Shown here: in pieces, positions 14,029 to 21,985 of the stretch | Numbering within the stretch: position 1 is the stretch's first letter | Layout: each line of letters begins with the position of its first letter | NCBI RefSeq assembly: GCF_002260525.1 | Contig: NZ_MRYI01000030.1 | Span: 1-35,190 of the forward strand | DNA: 35,190 nt | Direction of reading: 5' to 3' | From: Hahella sp. CCB-MM4 | GTDB lineage: Bacteria; Pseudomonadota; Gammaproteobacteria; Pseudomonadales; Oleiphilaceae | Program-made: the position numbers and the translations under genes | The notes under the pieces: model-generated | The model's input: only the letters and a program-made list of their open reading frames with translations | Told to the model about the DNA's origin: nothing | The model's database searches: none

Positions 14029-15104
14029 AGTTGTCCCTCAGCACGGGATAACGATTCTTCATCACCACTCACTCTGATGAAATGCTCTCCAGAGAAGCTT
14101 TCAAGCTGCCCGATACTCTGTGCGTAAAGCTCTTGTTCTGCCAGCAGACTCTCCAAAGCCGCAGCCTGATCAGGTTTTACCGCAATGAGCAGACCACCAC
14201 TGGTTTGCGGGTCACACAGCAGATGCTGGAGACGCCCAGCCATCGGTGCCAGCTTATGGCCATAACTCTCCAGGTTGCGCCCTGTTCCTCCAGGGACACA
14301 CCCCTGAGCCAGATAATCCAGCGCCTCAGGTATTACCGGCACTGCACCGGCTTCCACGACAGCCTGCACTCCACTGCCTTCACAGACTTCGAGCAAGTGC
14401 CCCATCAGGCCAAATCCGGTTACATCAGTGATCGCAGTCACCCCCTCCAATTTCGAAACCAATGCCCCCACACTATTGAGCCGGCACATAATGTCCCGTG
14501 CCAGATGGGTATGCTCGTCCTGAAGCTTCTTCTGCTTTTGCGCCGTTGTAAGAATGCCGATACCCAATGGTTTGGTCAGATAAAGCCTGTCTCCGGCTTC
14601 AGCGCGGTTATTCTGCTTGAGGTGTTCCTTGCTGGTGAGTCCTGTTACGGCGAGGCCGAATATAGGTTCGGGGGCATCGATACTGTGCCCGCCCGCCAAA
14701 GGGATACCCGCATCAGCGCAGGCCCGGCGTCCTCCTTCGACGACTTGTTGCGCCACTTCCGGCGACAGCTTGTTGATCGGCCATCCCAGTATGGCGATGG
14801 CCATTAAAGGCTGGCCGCCCATAGCATAGATATCGCTAATCGCATTGGTGGCCGCAATTCTGCCGAAGTCGAAGGGGTCATCCACTATCGGCATAAAAAA
14901 GTCTGTGGTACTCAACACCACCTGCCCATTCCCCAGATCGTAGGCCGCCGCATCGTCCTTGCTGCTGTTACCCACCAGCAACTGACCGAACTCCGGCAGA
15001 CTAAGCTGAGATACCAGAATCCGATCAAGAACCTTCGGTGAAATCTTGCAACCGCAACCGGCACCATGGCTGTACTCAGTCAGGCGTATAGGGGATGTGC
15101 TCAT
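14025..15104 (-). CDS. selD: Selenophosphate synthase
   Basis: This 359-residue enzyme makes selenophosphate from selenide and ATP. It is strikingly like the E. coli protein: it opens with [14 protein letters not shown], with Cys17 and Lys20 as catalytic residues, and carries [48 protein letters not shown] and [10 protein letters not shown]. The catalytic position is Cys, not selenocysteine. ATG 15104 is chosen over 15125 because GGAGG lies six bases upstream. It is the first gene of the selenium operon and is preceded by a good sigma70 promoter. No selA or selB is seen in the window, so selenium here is at least destined for tRNA. Confidence 0.97.
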   Translation of the reverse strand: MSTSPIRLTEYSHGAGCGCKISPKVLDRILVSQLSLPEFGQLLVGNSSKDDAAAYDLGNGQVVLSTTDFFMPIVDDPFDFGRIAATNAISDIYAMGGQPLMAIAILGWPINKLSPEVAQQVVEGGRRACADAGIPLAGGHSIDAPEPIFGLAVTGLTSKEHLKQNNRAEAGDRLYLTKPLGIGILTTAQKQKKLQDEHTHLARDIMCRLNSVGALVSKLEGVTAITDVTGFGLMGHLLEVCEGSGVQAVVEAGAVPVIPEALDYLAQGCVPGGTGRNLESYGHKLAPMAGRLQHLLCDPQTSGGLLIAVKPDQAAALESLLAEQELYAQSIGQLESFSGEHFIRVSGDEESLSRAEGQL

Positions 15105-15134
15105 GCTTTGCCTCCAATTGATCACTGGTAGGCA

Positions 15135-15163
15135 ATAATACGAACAACGCGGGGGTTTGTCAG
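15135..15163 (-). promoter_or_regulatory. Sigma70 promoter of the selD operon
   Basis: On the minus strand CTGACA (15158-15163) and TATTAT (15135-15140) are separated by exactly 17 bases; each matches five of six consensus positions. The start would be near 15128, about 24 bases before the selD ATG. Confidence 0.65.
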
Positions 15164-15198
15164 TGTGGAGTTGATGATGTTGCCGTCAAAGCTATGAG

Positions 15199-15233
15199 AA
15201 ATCCCGACCAGAGGGATAATCAGGCCGGGAATT
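15199..15233 (-). terminator. Probable terminator of the TPR/MORN gene
   Basis: In minus-strand RNA UCCCGGCC pairs with GGUCGGGA (one G-U pair, loop 13) and is followed by UUUCUC. It lies shortly after the stop at 15246 and before the selD promoter. Confidence 0.45.
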
Positions 15234-15245
15234 TTTCAATAGAGG

Positions 15246-17186
15246 CTAAAGAACCGTCAAGGGCATAGTGGCAATCTGATCACCATCCAGAAAGATTACC
15301 GCTTTCCAGTCTCCAGGCTGGTCCTCTTTCTTGTTCGGGGTGTAGTAGGCATAGTAGAAATTGAAACCATCTTCGGTACTCCCTGATACAGGAACCTCCA
15401 TGCACTCTTCTCCCTGGCTGTCGTATAGCTTGAATATAACCTCATGTTTACCCGCTGAGAGTCCCTCCATGGCGGTGTATAAGTAGATCGGCTTACCATC
15501 CTTTAGATGAAATGTGGTCTGAGCACTTAAAGGCGTATTCACATGAGAGATTCCATTCGCCGCAACGGCAATGACGGTCATACCGTCGATCTGCTTACTG
15601 GGGACCCAAAATTTGATTTTCCCTTTTTTCTGCCCGTTCTCATAAACCCCTGAGTATAGTGGCTTGCCATTTTCAAATGACCGGACCAGCAGGCCTTCAG
15701 CATTGCCTTTGTCCAGAGTTCCCAATGAGATGACTTTGCCCGACGGTGAGTACTCCCAATAGGGGCCGGAATATAAGTCGACTTTCACACTCAGTCTTGT
15801 GGCCCTGTAACCGTCCGGGTGAAACAGATCTGAATACTTCAGCTTACCGTCTTCAAAATATTGAACTTCTCGAGGTCGGTTGGCTTCATCATAGAAAATT
15901 GACTGGCCATTTTTCTTACCGTGCAGATAGGTTGTTTTCGAGGCAACTCTTGATTCGTCATCCGTCAATAACGCAAGTTGCTGGGGGCTATTCGGATCAG
16001 CCGCACTTCGCTTGACCAAACCGATATACTCCGAGTATGAGGCATTCCCCGGACTTACCAGAGAAGCCAACAGGTAGGCCTGTTCCGCTTCAGGATATTT
16101 CTCAAGGTAAAGCGCGATATTCCCCAACTGGAAGAAGGCAAAGTCATCCTGAGGGTTGAGATGGGTCGCAATTCTGCTCGCATCATAGGCCTTATCATGC
16201 CTTCCCTTTTCATGCTCAATCGCCCCCAAAAGCCTCCAGGTAATGGCCCTGTGTGGCCACTGCTCGATAGACTTTCGAAGGTAAACCAGTGCTTCCTTGA
16301 AGTCCCGGTTACAACTGTATGCCCGGCCCAACTGGTAATTGATCCAACTGTTTTCATGAAACTCCAGAGCCTTGCGATATTCGGGGATCTTGTCACAGGG
16401 CTCACCCGGCTTCTGATTGATGTCATCGATCATGACATCCAGTTCAATCCCCTTTAGCCAGGGATATTTGCTGTATTGACGCTTCAGTTCACCAAGAAAA
16501 CGATTCTGATCCGCAACACTTCCTCCCCATGCTGGCACCTGGGTCCAGTAATAGGCATTGGATAGCCAATACAGTGCCGGATCCCGCTTAATACCTGCCT
16601 CATATATACCCCTCAATTCCTCATGCTTCCCCAGGCGCATCGCCATATTGAGTTTCATGGCATATGGGTAGGCAGTCAGATCATTCAGAGACGTTGCCTT
16701 ATCAATATCCCCAAAGCTCAGCTTAAACAGACGCTTCATTTCGCTGATTTGAGCACGAGGCGTTTCCCTGAGATATTTTTCTCCTCTGGCTTCCAAACCC
16801 TGTTCCGTATAGTAATTCGAGCGAACGAGATACGGCACAGCAGAATCAGGTGTGGCTTCTACCCACTCACTAAAATATTTTTCAAGCCATTTCTCAGTCC
16901 TTCCCAGGACAGTGAGAGCGGTATCAAACTCCGATGACCCCTTGCCCTGAACAGGTTTTAAATAAGGCTCCAATACCTGGGTCAATTCTTCATACCGCCT
17001 GTTCAGCAGCATCTCTAAATACTGTTCTCCTGGTAAGGCAAGTTCCGGCTGCAGCGCGCCTTCGGTAAAGATATCGGGGGGAACTGAATCCAGCTTTTCC
17101 CGGGCGACAGCATCCTGCATCCACAAGCAAAGCCCTACCGTGATGGGCAGAAGTAATAAAGCAAAGATCTGATGTTTAGCAGACAT
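15246..17186 (-). CDS. Exported protein with TPR helices and MORN/YwqK-like repeats
   Basis: This is a large protein of about 646 residues. From ATG 17186 it opens with a basic segment and a hydrophobic stretch (IFALLLLPITVGLCLW), a signal peptide or anchor. Residues to about 380 are helical with TPR-like pairs and resemble the DUF4034 layout. The next section (about 400-540) repeats the pattern G-x-Y/F-x-x-G-K-x-x-G seen in MORN and YwqK proteins, and the C-terminal 100 residues form a beta-rich domain. An earlier ATG at 17270 lacks a ribosome binding site. Such proteins scaffold other proteins in the envelope. It may relate to the HET-C/lipoprotein pair upstream, from which 283 bp separate it. 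Confidence 0.7.
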   Translation of the reverse strand: MSAKHQIFALLLLPITVGLCLWMQDAVAREKLDSVPPDIFTEGALQPELALPGEQYLEMLLNRRYEELTQVLEPYLKPVQGKGSSEFDTALTVLGRTEKWLEKYFSEWVEATPDSAVPYLVRSNYYTEQGLEARGEKYLRETPRAQISEMKRLFKLSFGDIDKATSLNDLTAYPYAMKLNMAMRLGKHEELRGIYEAGIKRDPALYWLSNAYYWTQVPAWGGSVADQNRFLGELKRQYSKYPWLKGIELDVMIDDINQKPGEPCDKIPEYRKALEFHENSWINYQLGRAYSCNRDFKEALVYLRKSIEQWPHRAITWRLLGAIEHEKGRHDKAYDASRIATHLNPQDDFAFFQLGNIALYLEKYPEAEQAYLLASLVSPGNASYSEYIGLVKRSAADPNSPQQLALLTDDESRVASKTTYLHGKKNGQSIFYDEANRPREVQYFEDGKLKYSDLFHPDGYRATRLSVKVDLYSGPYWEYSPSGKVISLGTLDKGNAEGLLVRSFENGKPLYSGVYENGQKKGKIKFWVPSKQIDGMTVIAVAANGISHVNTPLSAQTTFHLKDGKPIYLYTAMEGLSAGKHEVIFKLYDSQGEECMEVPVSGSTEDGFNFYYAYYTPNKKEDQPGDWKAVIFLDGDQIATMPLTVL

Positions 17187-17468
17187 CCGAAAAGAGTCCT
17201 TTTCAATAGGAGAGGTTGACAGAGAAATAGGGGAAACGGAAAGAGGAGACAGCTTTACATGCATATTCATATCGAGAACATACGCAGCCCGACTCACAGT
17301 CGCGTATCACGGGCAATAATAGGGCAAAGTTTTGAGAAATGAAAAATTATGAGTCTTTGTAATACCACCGTCTCTTTGGTGACGGAGACTTACGCTATAT
17401 ACGAGGCACTTTTGCTTGCAGCTTAGCGTGAGGCGAAAGTTGTCATTTCATTTTCGTCTCTTCAAGTA
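17187..17468. other. Intergenic region upstream of the TPR/MORN gene
   Basis: About 280 bp without a gene. It contains imperfect hairpins (for example CCGTC...GACGG around 17369-17385, and GAGGCGAA/TTCGTCTC near 17430-17462). No convincing promoter pair was found, though a promoter for the downstream gene is likely here. Confidence 0.3.
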
Positions 17469-18185
17469 TCACGCCTGCTCTTCCGAATCCAACATTTCCT
17501 GATTCAGCAGAGGTCGGGATTGGCAACGCCCCTGGGTCATTGGGTAGTACTCAAGAAACTCAAGTTCGCCGGATTTATGATCGAGATGCAAGACTAACGT
17601 GTATGGGTTTTCACCCTCAACCTTGAGTTCTCTTACCGGATCATGGCCACTGGATAACAAATCGGTGACGTTGAATCCGTCGGGGAATCCCGGGGGGTGT
17701 TTCTTGCTGTTTAGTTCTTCAAACGACAGATCAGAAGTGACTTCAACGCTATCGAGAATAATCTTTCCGGGGAAACGGGGTTGAGGTCGCTTACCGGGAT
17801 ACTTCTCTCGTTCCCATACCTTAATATCCTTTTCCGTTACAGGCGAAATGCGCACCGCGATCCGCACGACACACCCATTTTGAGCGGCAGCTTCCACACC
17901 ATATTTCTTCCAGAAGACGTTGTTCGGCACATCTGGGGCCCAGGCATAGTCAGGAATTCCCAGAACATCGACCAGTTCGTCAGAAGAGCCCCCAGGGGTC
18001 AGGGGTTGTCCATTGATAATGACATTTCGCCCGTCAATTTCGAAGGTATACGGAGAGTCTGCTTCTGTTTGCTGGCAGCCAACGGCCAGCAAACAGAAGA
18101 CTCCGGTTATCGCCGTTTTGGCGAATCCATGATCTAAGATTTTGGTGAGTCTATGACCTAGGGTTTTTGCTCGGTTGAAAACCAC
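17469..18185 (-). CDS. Putative lipoprotein paired with the HET-C protein
   Basis: This is a 238-residue protein with an N-terminal basic segment, a hydrophobic stretch and a lipobox-like LLAVGC (Cys37), so it is probably a lipoprotein facing the periplasm. The remainder begins with TFEIDGRNVIINGQPLTPGG and is a beta-rich domain that is not confidently named; it contains few cysteines. The start is GTG at 18185, with AGG at suitable spacing, and overlaps the end of the HET-C gene by 28 bases, so the two are coupled. The arrangement (large effector-like protein followed by an overlapping lipoprotein) is like phospholipase-type effectors and their immunity lipoproteins. That role is an inference. 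Confidence 0.7.
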   Translation of the reverse strand: MVFNRAKTLGHRLTKILDHGFAKTAITGVFCLLAVGCQQTEADSPYTFEIDGRNVIINGQPLTPGGSSDELVDVLGIPDYAWAPDVPNNVFWKKYGVEAAAQNGCVVRIAVRISPVTEKDIKVWEREKYPGKRPQPRFPGKIILDSVEVTSDLSFEELNSKKHPPGFPDGFNVTDLLSSGHDPVRELKVEGENPYTLVLHLDHKSGELEFLEYYPMTQGRCQSRPLLNQEMLDSEEQA

Positions 18186-20332
18186 TGATTAAACCTATCG
18201 CTTACACTTTTGACAACATTGTCCTGAACCGTGGTCATTATATCCGCGTCAGGTGAGCCGGCTACCACACTCTGTAAAAGTTTTTGAGCCGATTGCTCGT
18301 TCATACCAGGCAAACCGGCAACTACTTGGTGTAAATCAGAGATGTATCCGGCTCTTTCTATCGCAGCTGAATTCTGCGGATTGGCAACCCATTCTGAGAT
18401 AACTGCGTGAACAGTGGCATTGGTAGAATCATCCGGATGCACGAAGAATCCGTTAACTTTATCGATTGCCTGATTAAGCGCAGCCTCGGCACCTTGCATA
18501 TCGCCCTGGGCTTTGAGGTCCCATGCCTGCTTCATGCTATCCACGATCTCTGTGGTTGCCATCGTCCCCAAATCAATCCCAAGACTATGGAAATGATGAT
18601 CATCATGATCCTTGGCCAGCTGACTATGGCTTGGCAATACGCTTTCAGAATCATATTGAATACTTTGCTGAATGGGAATGCCTTCAGCGGCACCGTTCAC
18701 CATCATATTCCCACCTTCATTCACCAGGCTTTCAATCTGGCGATAGGCATCCGGCACCAGCAACTTCATGGGAGCAAACGCCGCCATAATCAGATTCTTG
18801 GTATCGATGATTCCTTTGACATCAATGCCCCGCTCTTCAGCGAGAATTTCCACGACTTTGTCATAATATTTTAAGGTCGGTCTCTGCCCATCTTCCGCAG
18901 CAACACCCATCATACCCTGCCAGGAAGCCAATGATTCCTTCATCACCTGACCTGAATCCACAGCTCCAGGTTCTTTTGTGGAAAACATCGCTTCAGCCGC
19001 AGCAGGAGCAAGACTGTATCCGATGTCCGTATCGCCAAATCCCCCGGTGGTAAGCAGCGTCCGGTTTCCGCCATTGACTGACACCTGAGGCCCCCAGGTT
19101 TCAACGGTGTTGCCTTTTCCTGTACGGGACAGCTCCGAATTCACCGATATTTCGATGAAGTTGCTGTGGGCAAACAAGTCTTCCATCGTATGGGTCGCAT
19201 CACCCAGCATTCTCCGCCCTTCAGTAGTGGCGTCAGCCTCGAAAGCCTGTTTCAACATACCGATCATTCGATCGCGCGATTCCATAATATGATTGGAAAC
19301 ACCGGTTGCGGGATCGAAATTATTCTTTTGCTCTGCCATCGATGAATAGGGATTATCAATGTGCTCAACCTGCGAGTAAGCCCCAATATCTTTCGCCGTA
19401 ATATCCTGACCGAAGTCCACTTTGGCCTTAATGCGAATACCTTCAGCAATCGTTGCCAAAAGATCATCGGTAAGCGCTTTTTCAATTTGCTCCAAGCCAG
19501 GTTTACTGGCGGGATCCAATCCCAAATCCTTTACCCAATTGGGATCATTCTGGACGTGAGGCGCTACAACTTTGGAGACCTTTGCAACACCGGCCGGGTC
19601 ATAGGCATTCGACATATCACGAAGCCAGTTTCCAAAATAGACTTCCTTGCTTAGCTGGTTCAGATTAGCGTTGTCACCAACAGGATTACGCCAGGCAGAA
19701 TATACGGAATCCGTCACTATCGCTTTGTGTCCGTTGGCCTCAAAAAATTCCAGCGACCCTTTCTTGCCATCATGCTGGATTTCGCCATCAGCCACAGCAA
19801 AACCACCAATATCCCGCGCAAACTTAGCACCTTCATCCGCACGAGCGTCACCGCCGATGTCGGAATAGTGATTACGCAGCAATGAATCAATATGGTGCCC
19901 GGTTTCCTCCGCTATGGCTCTCTGTTGCAACTGTTCACTTCCAGGCGCTGATTGATAGGCCAAGTCTGAGGAGATCAGGATTTGCTGGCGGCTTTGATCG
20001 TAGGCGGCAAGCGCATCTCCTAACCCTGAATAAGCGACAATAACCGGTGCTTCTGGCATCTGGCCTTTCAGGATGTCCTGGCGCAGGCTCTCATAGGCAT
20101 TTGTCGGTATGTCGCTTCCAAATATGGGGCTCAATGTTTCCGTAAACCTTGATGTCCCCTGACCGGCGAGATCCTTGAGATTTTGGGAAATATTCGATCC
20201 GCTGTCGCTCCCTATTCCTCTCTCTATTCCACTTGCTATGCCACTCTCGATTCCATTCCCAATTCCGTTCCCTGATCCGGAAACTGATGAGGAATTCGTG
20301 GTATCAGAACCGCTGACTGTGTTGACATTCAT
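18158..20332 (-). CDS. HET-C domain protein, possible effector or toxin
   Basis: This is a 724-residue protein without a signal peptide. Residues 20-46 are a low-complexity Gly/Ile/Ser tract (GNGIGNGIESGIASGIERG). A motif AEETGHHID (Glu142-His147) resembles a zinc-protease-like helix. The HET-C region starts with VYFGNWLRDMSNAYD (231-245) and includes DATHTMEDLFAHSNF (His381, Glu384, Asp385, His389), the probable metal ligands shared with phospholipase C/S1-nuclease folds; a His-rich DHDDHHFHS follows near 590. ATG 20332 has AGGTG upstream. Known HET-C domains are found in fungal incompatibility and bacterial toxin-like proteins. Lipid or nucleic acid hydrolysis is possible but unproven. Confidence 0.78.
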   Translation of the reverse strand: MNVNTVSGSDTTNSSSVSGSGNGIGNGIESGIASGIERGIGSDSGSNISQNLKDLAGQGTSRFTETLSPIFGSDIPTNAYESLRQDILKGQMPEAPVIVAYSGLGDALAAYDQSRQQILISSDLAYQSAPGSEQLQQRAIAEETGHHIDSLLRNHYSDIGGDARADEGAKFARDIGGFAVADGEIQHDGKKGSLEFFEANGHKAIVTDSVYSAWRNPVGDNANLNQLSKEVYFGNWLRDMSNAYDPAGVAKVSKVVAPHVQNDPNWVKDLGLDPASKPGLEQIEKALTDDLLATIAEGIRIKAKVDFGQDITAKDIGAYSQVEHIDNPYSSMAEQKNNFDPATGVSNHIMESRDRMIGMLKQAFEADATTEGRRMLGDATHTMEDLFAHSNFIEISVNSELSRTGKGNTVETWGPQVSVNGGNRTLLTTGGFGDTDIGYSLAPAAAEAMFSTKEPGAVDSGQVMKESLASWQGMMGVAAEDGQRPTLKYYDKVVEILAEERGIDVKGIIDTKNLIMAAFAPMKLLVPDAYRQIESLVNEGGNMMVNGAAEGIPIQQSIQYDSESVLPSHSQLAKDHDDHHFHSLGIDLGTMATTEIVDSMKQAWDLKAQGDMQGAEAALNQAIDKVNGFFVHPDDSTNATVHAVISEWVANPQNSAAIERAGYISDLHQVVAGLPGMNEQSAQKLLQSVVAGSPDADIMTTVQDNVVKSVSDRFNQWFSTEQKP

Positions 20333-20406
20333 TCTGTTCACCTAACATACATCGCAACTAATTTGTCACATAATACGGGGTGATACTGTTCAACAAAGCT
20401 GGCTTG

Positions 20407-20422
20407 TACCCTAGCTAGGGTA
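20407..20422. promoter_or_regulatory. Perfect 16-bp palindrome upstream of the HET-C gene
   Basis: TACCCTAGCTAGGGTA is a perfect palindrome about 75 bp before the HET-C start and 19 bp past the end of the SnoaL-like gene. The size and symmetry suit a dimeric regulator. With no loop or T-tract it is not a usual terminator. Confidence 0.45.
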
Positions 20423-20440
20423 AACCCTCAGATAGCTTGT

Positions 20441-20839
20441 TCAGGAAACTTCATTGGGATCAAACGAATGGTGCATGTGGCGGACTTTCCAGGCTCCCTC
20501 TTCCCGCTCCAGCACATAGGTCGTCCGCACTCCGGGCCGGGGTTTTGACGAATACCGCAACGTCGCGGTGATGCAGGCCATATCCTCCCTGACAAATACG
20601 CGTACATTCTCTCTAACCAAGTCCACAATATCCCCATGCTTGAAGAAATCCGCAACTTTTTCCTCAAGTTCCGAATAGCCATTGGAGTCACAGTTTGCGT
20701 GGTTGTCGAAGAAAATCACCTGGTGGTCAGACACATGCAACGACCGGAATTTCTCAATATTCCTTTGATAAAAACTCTGGTCGTATTCATCCATGAAAGA
20801 CTTGAAGGGTTTGATAGAATCTTCATCGGTTATTTCCAT
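20441..20839 (-). CDS. SnoaL-like (NTF2-fold) protein
   Basis: This is a 132-residue protein with the NTF2/SnoaL/DUF4440 layout. A long N-terminal helix (FKSFMDEYDQSFYQRNIEKF) is followed by a short beta strand region with VIFFDNHA and a C-terminal sheet ending TTYVLEREEGAWKVRHMHHS, the classical last strand of this fold. ATG 20839 has a strong GGAGGT seven bases upstream. Such proteins are small hydrolases, isomerases or ligand-binding domains, and no substrate can be told from sequence. It is read in the same direction as the HET-C gene but is separated from it by 108 bp with a palindrome, so it is probably a separate unit. Confidence 0.8.
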   Translation of the reverse strand: MEITDEDSIKPFKSFMDEYDQSFYQRNIEKFRSLHVSDHQVIFFDNHANCDSNGYSELEEKVADFFKHGDIVDLVRENVRVFVREDMACITATLRYSSKPRPGVRTTYVLEREEGAWKVRHMHHSFDPNEVS

Positions 20840-20996
20840 GGCGTAATACCTCCGATTGGATGGTTGAGGGCGGGTTCGCAAGTAACGATTAACTTAGCTT
20901 ATCTCCATTTAGCCGCATGTATCAGCCGTTATCAACCGGGTATCCAGTGGGATAAAACTCACCCCGGTAAGAAATAGTTAAAGGGGGAATACAGAA

Positions 20997-21890
20997 TTAC
21001 TGCAGGTCTCGATACTCAAGCATCCCCTCAACCAAAGCATCAAATGCCGCCCGACAAGGTGGGTGATTGCGCAAATCCTCATGCATCGTAATCCAGGTAT
21101 CCAGGTGCAGTTTTAACTGATCTGGGAGGAGATGGTGCAGATCTCTACTTTGCCGGGCCAACGCCACCTGGCAGACCCCAACGCCGGCCCCCGCCCGGAT
21201 CATGGCCAACTGAGCCAGGTCACTATCAGATCTCAGGGAAAACATTTCCCGCTCCAGGCCGGGCAAAGATTTCATTGCTTCTCGGGTAAAAGCTGTGGGC
21301 CGGTCAAATCCGATCAGAGTATGTTGTTCAAGATCCCCCAGAGACTCAGGGTAACCATAGCGATCGAGGTAGTCTTGAGTGGCATGCAGACCCAGTTCTA
21401 TTTTTCCGATTGATCTCGCGATTAATTGAGCTTGCCGCGGCTGGATCATGCGCACGGCGATATCGGCTTCACGGGTCATCAGGTCCTGTACCCGGTTGGA
21501 CAACACCAGTTCTATCTGAAGGTGTGGATGGTTCCGCCGTAATCGGGCAATGATGGGAGGAAGGACTTCAACCCCGATCACATCACTGGCGGTGATTCGT
21601 ACTACCCCACTGATACCGGCTCCCTGACTGGCAGCAGCCCGGGCCAGTGCTGCTGCAGTACTGGCCATTTCTTCAGCGAATCCTCGTAGTGACCGGGCCG
21701 CTTCAGTGGGTAACAGGCCCGTCTGGGAGCGTGTAAACAGTGTCAGTTTAAGTTGTTTTTCCAGCGCCGAGATATGGCGTCCGATGGTGGGCTGCGTCAG
21801 TCCCAGGGCACGCGCCGCTCCGGACAGAGAGCCCTCCTGCAATACTCCGAGAAATGAACGATAGAGTTCCCAACCAATATCTTCAGCCAT
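20997..21890 (-). CDS. LysR-family transcriptional regulator
   Basis: This is a 297-residue regulator with an N-terminal winged helix-turn-helix (GSLSGAARALGLTQPTIGRHISALE at about 20-44, typical of LysR) and a C-terminal substrate-binding domain. The latter starts with GVVRITASDVIGVEVLPPIIA and includes a co-inducer region near LSNRVQDLMTREADIAVRM. The start at 21890 coincides with a palindromic site, suggesting autorepression. It is divergent from the epimerase gene at 21986 (95 bp apart), the usual arrangement for a LysR regulator and its target. Confidence 0.93.
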   Translation of the reverse strand: MAEDIGWELYRSFLGVLQEGSLSGAARALGLTQPTIGRHISALEKQLKLTLFTRSQTGLLPTEAARSLRGFAEEMASTAAALARAAASQGAGISGVVRITASDVIGVEVLPPIIARLRRNHPHLQIELVLSNRVQDLMTREADIAVRMIQPRQAQLIARSIGKIELGLHATQDYLDRYGYPESLGDLEQHTLIGFDRPTAFTREAMKSLPGLEREMFSLRSDSDLAQLAMIRAGAGVGVCQVALARQSRDLHHLLPDQLKLHLDTWITMHEDLRNHPPCRAAFDALVEGMLEYRDLQ

Positions 21891-21902
21891 ACATTAATGT
21901 AT
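21889..21902. promoter_or_regulatory. Probable LysR operator overlapping the LysR start
   Basis: ATACATTAATGTAT is a perfect 14-bp palindrome matching the AT-rich T-N11-A type of LysR box. It lies exactly on the regulator's start codon in the divergent region shared with the epimerase gene. Confidence 0.5.
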
Positions 21903-21985
21903 AGCCACTGTATTATTTTAGTCAATTCCGTTTAATCCGGGTTCTTCATAGACTGGCATCATCAATCAGTCATGAGGAAGAGGTC

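Noticed and set aside
5041-15104. A functional link between the selenium operon and the radical SAM cluster, such as a selenium-containing peptide.
   Set aside because: The precursor has no Cys, no in-frame UGA is needed, and both units have their own promoters; adjacency alone is not evidence.
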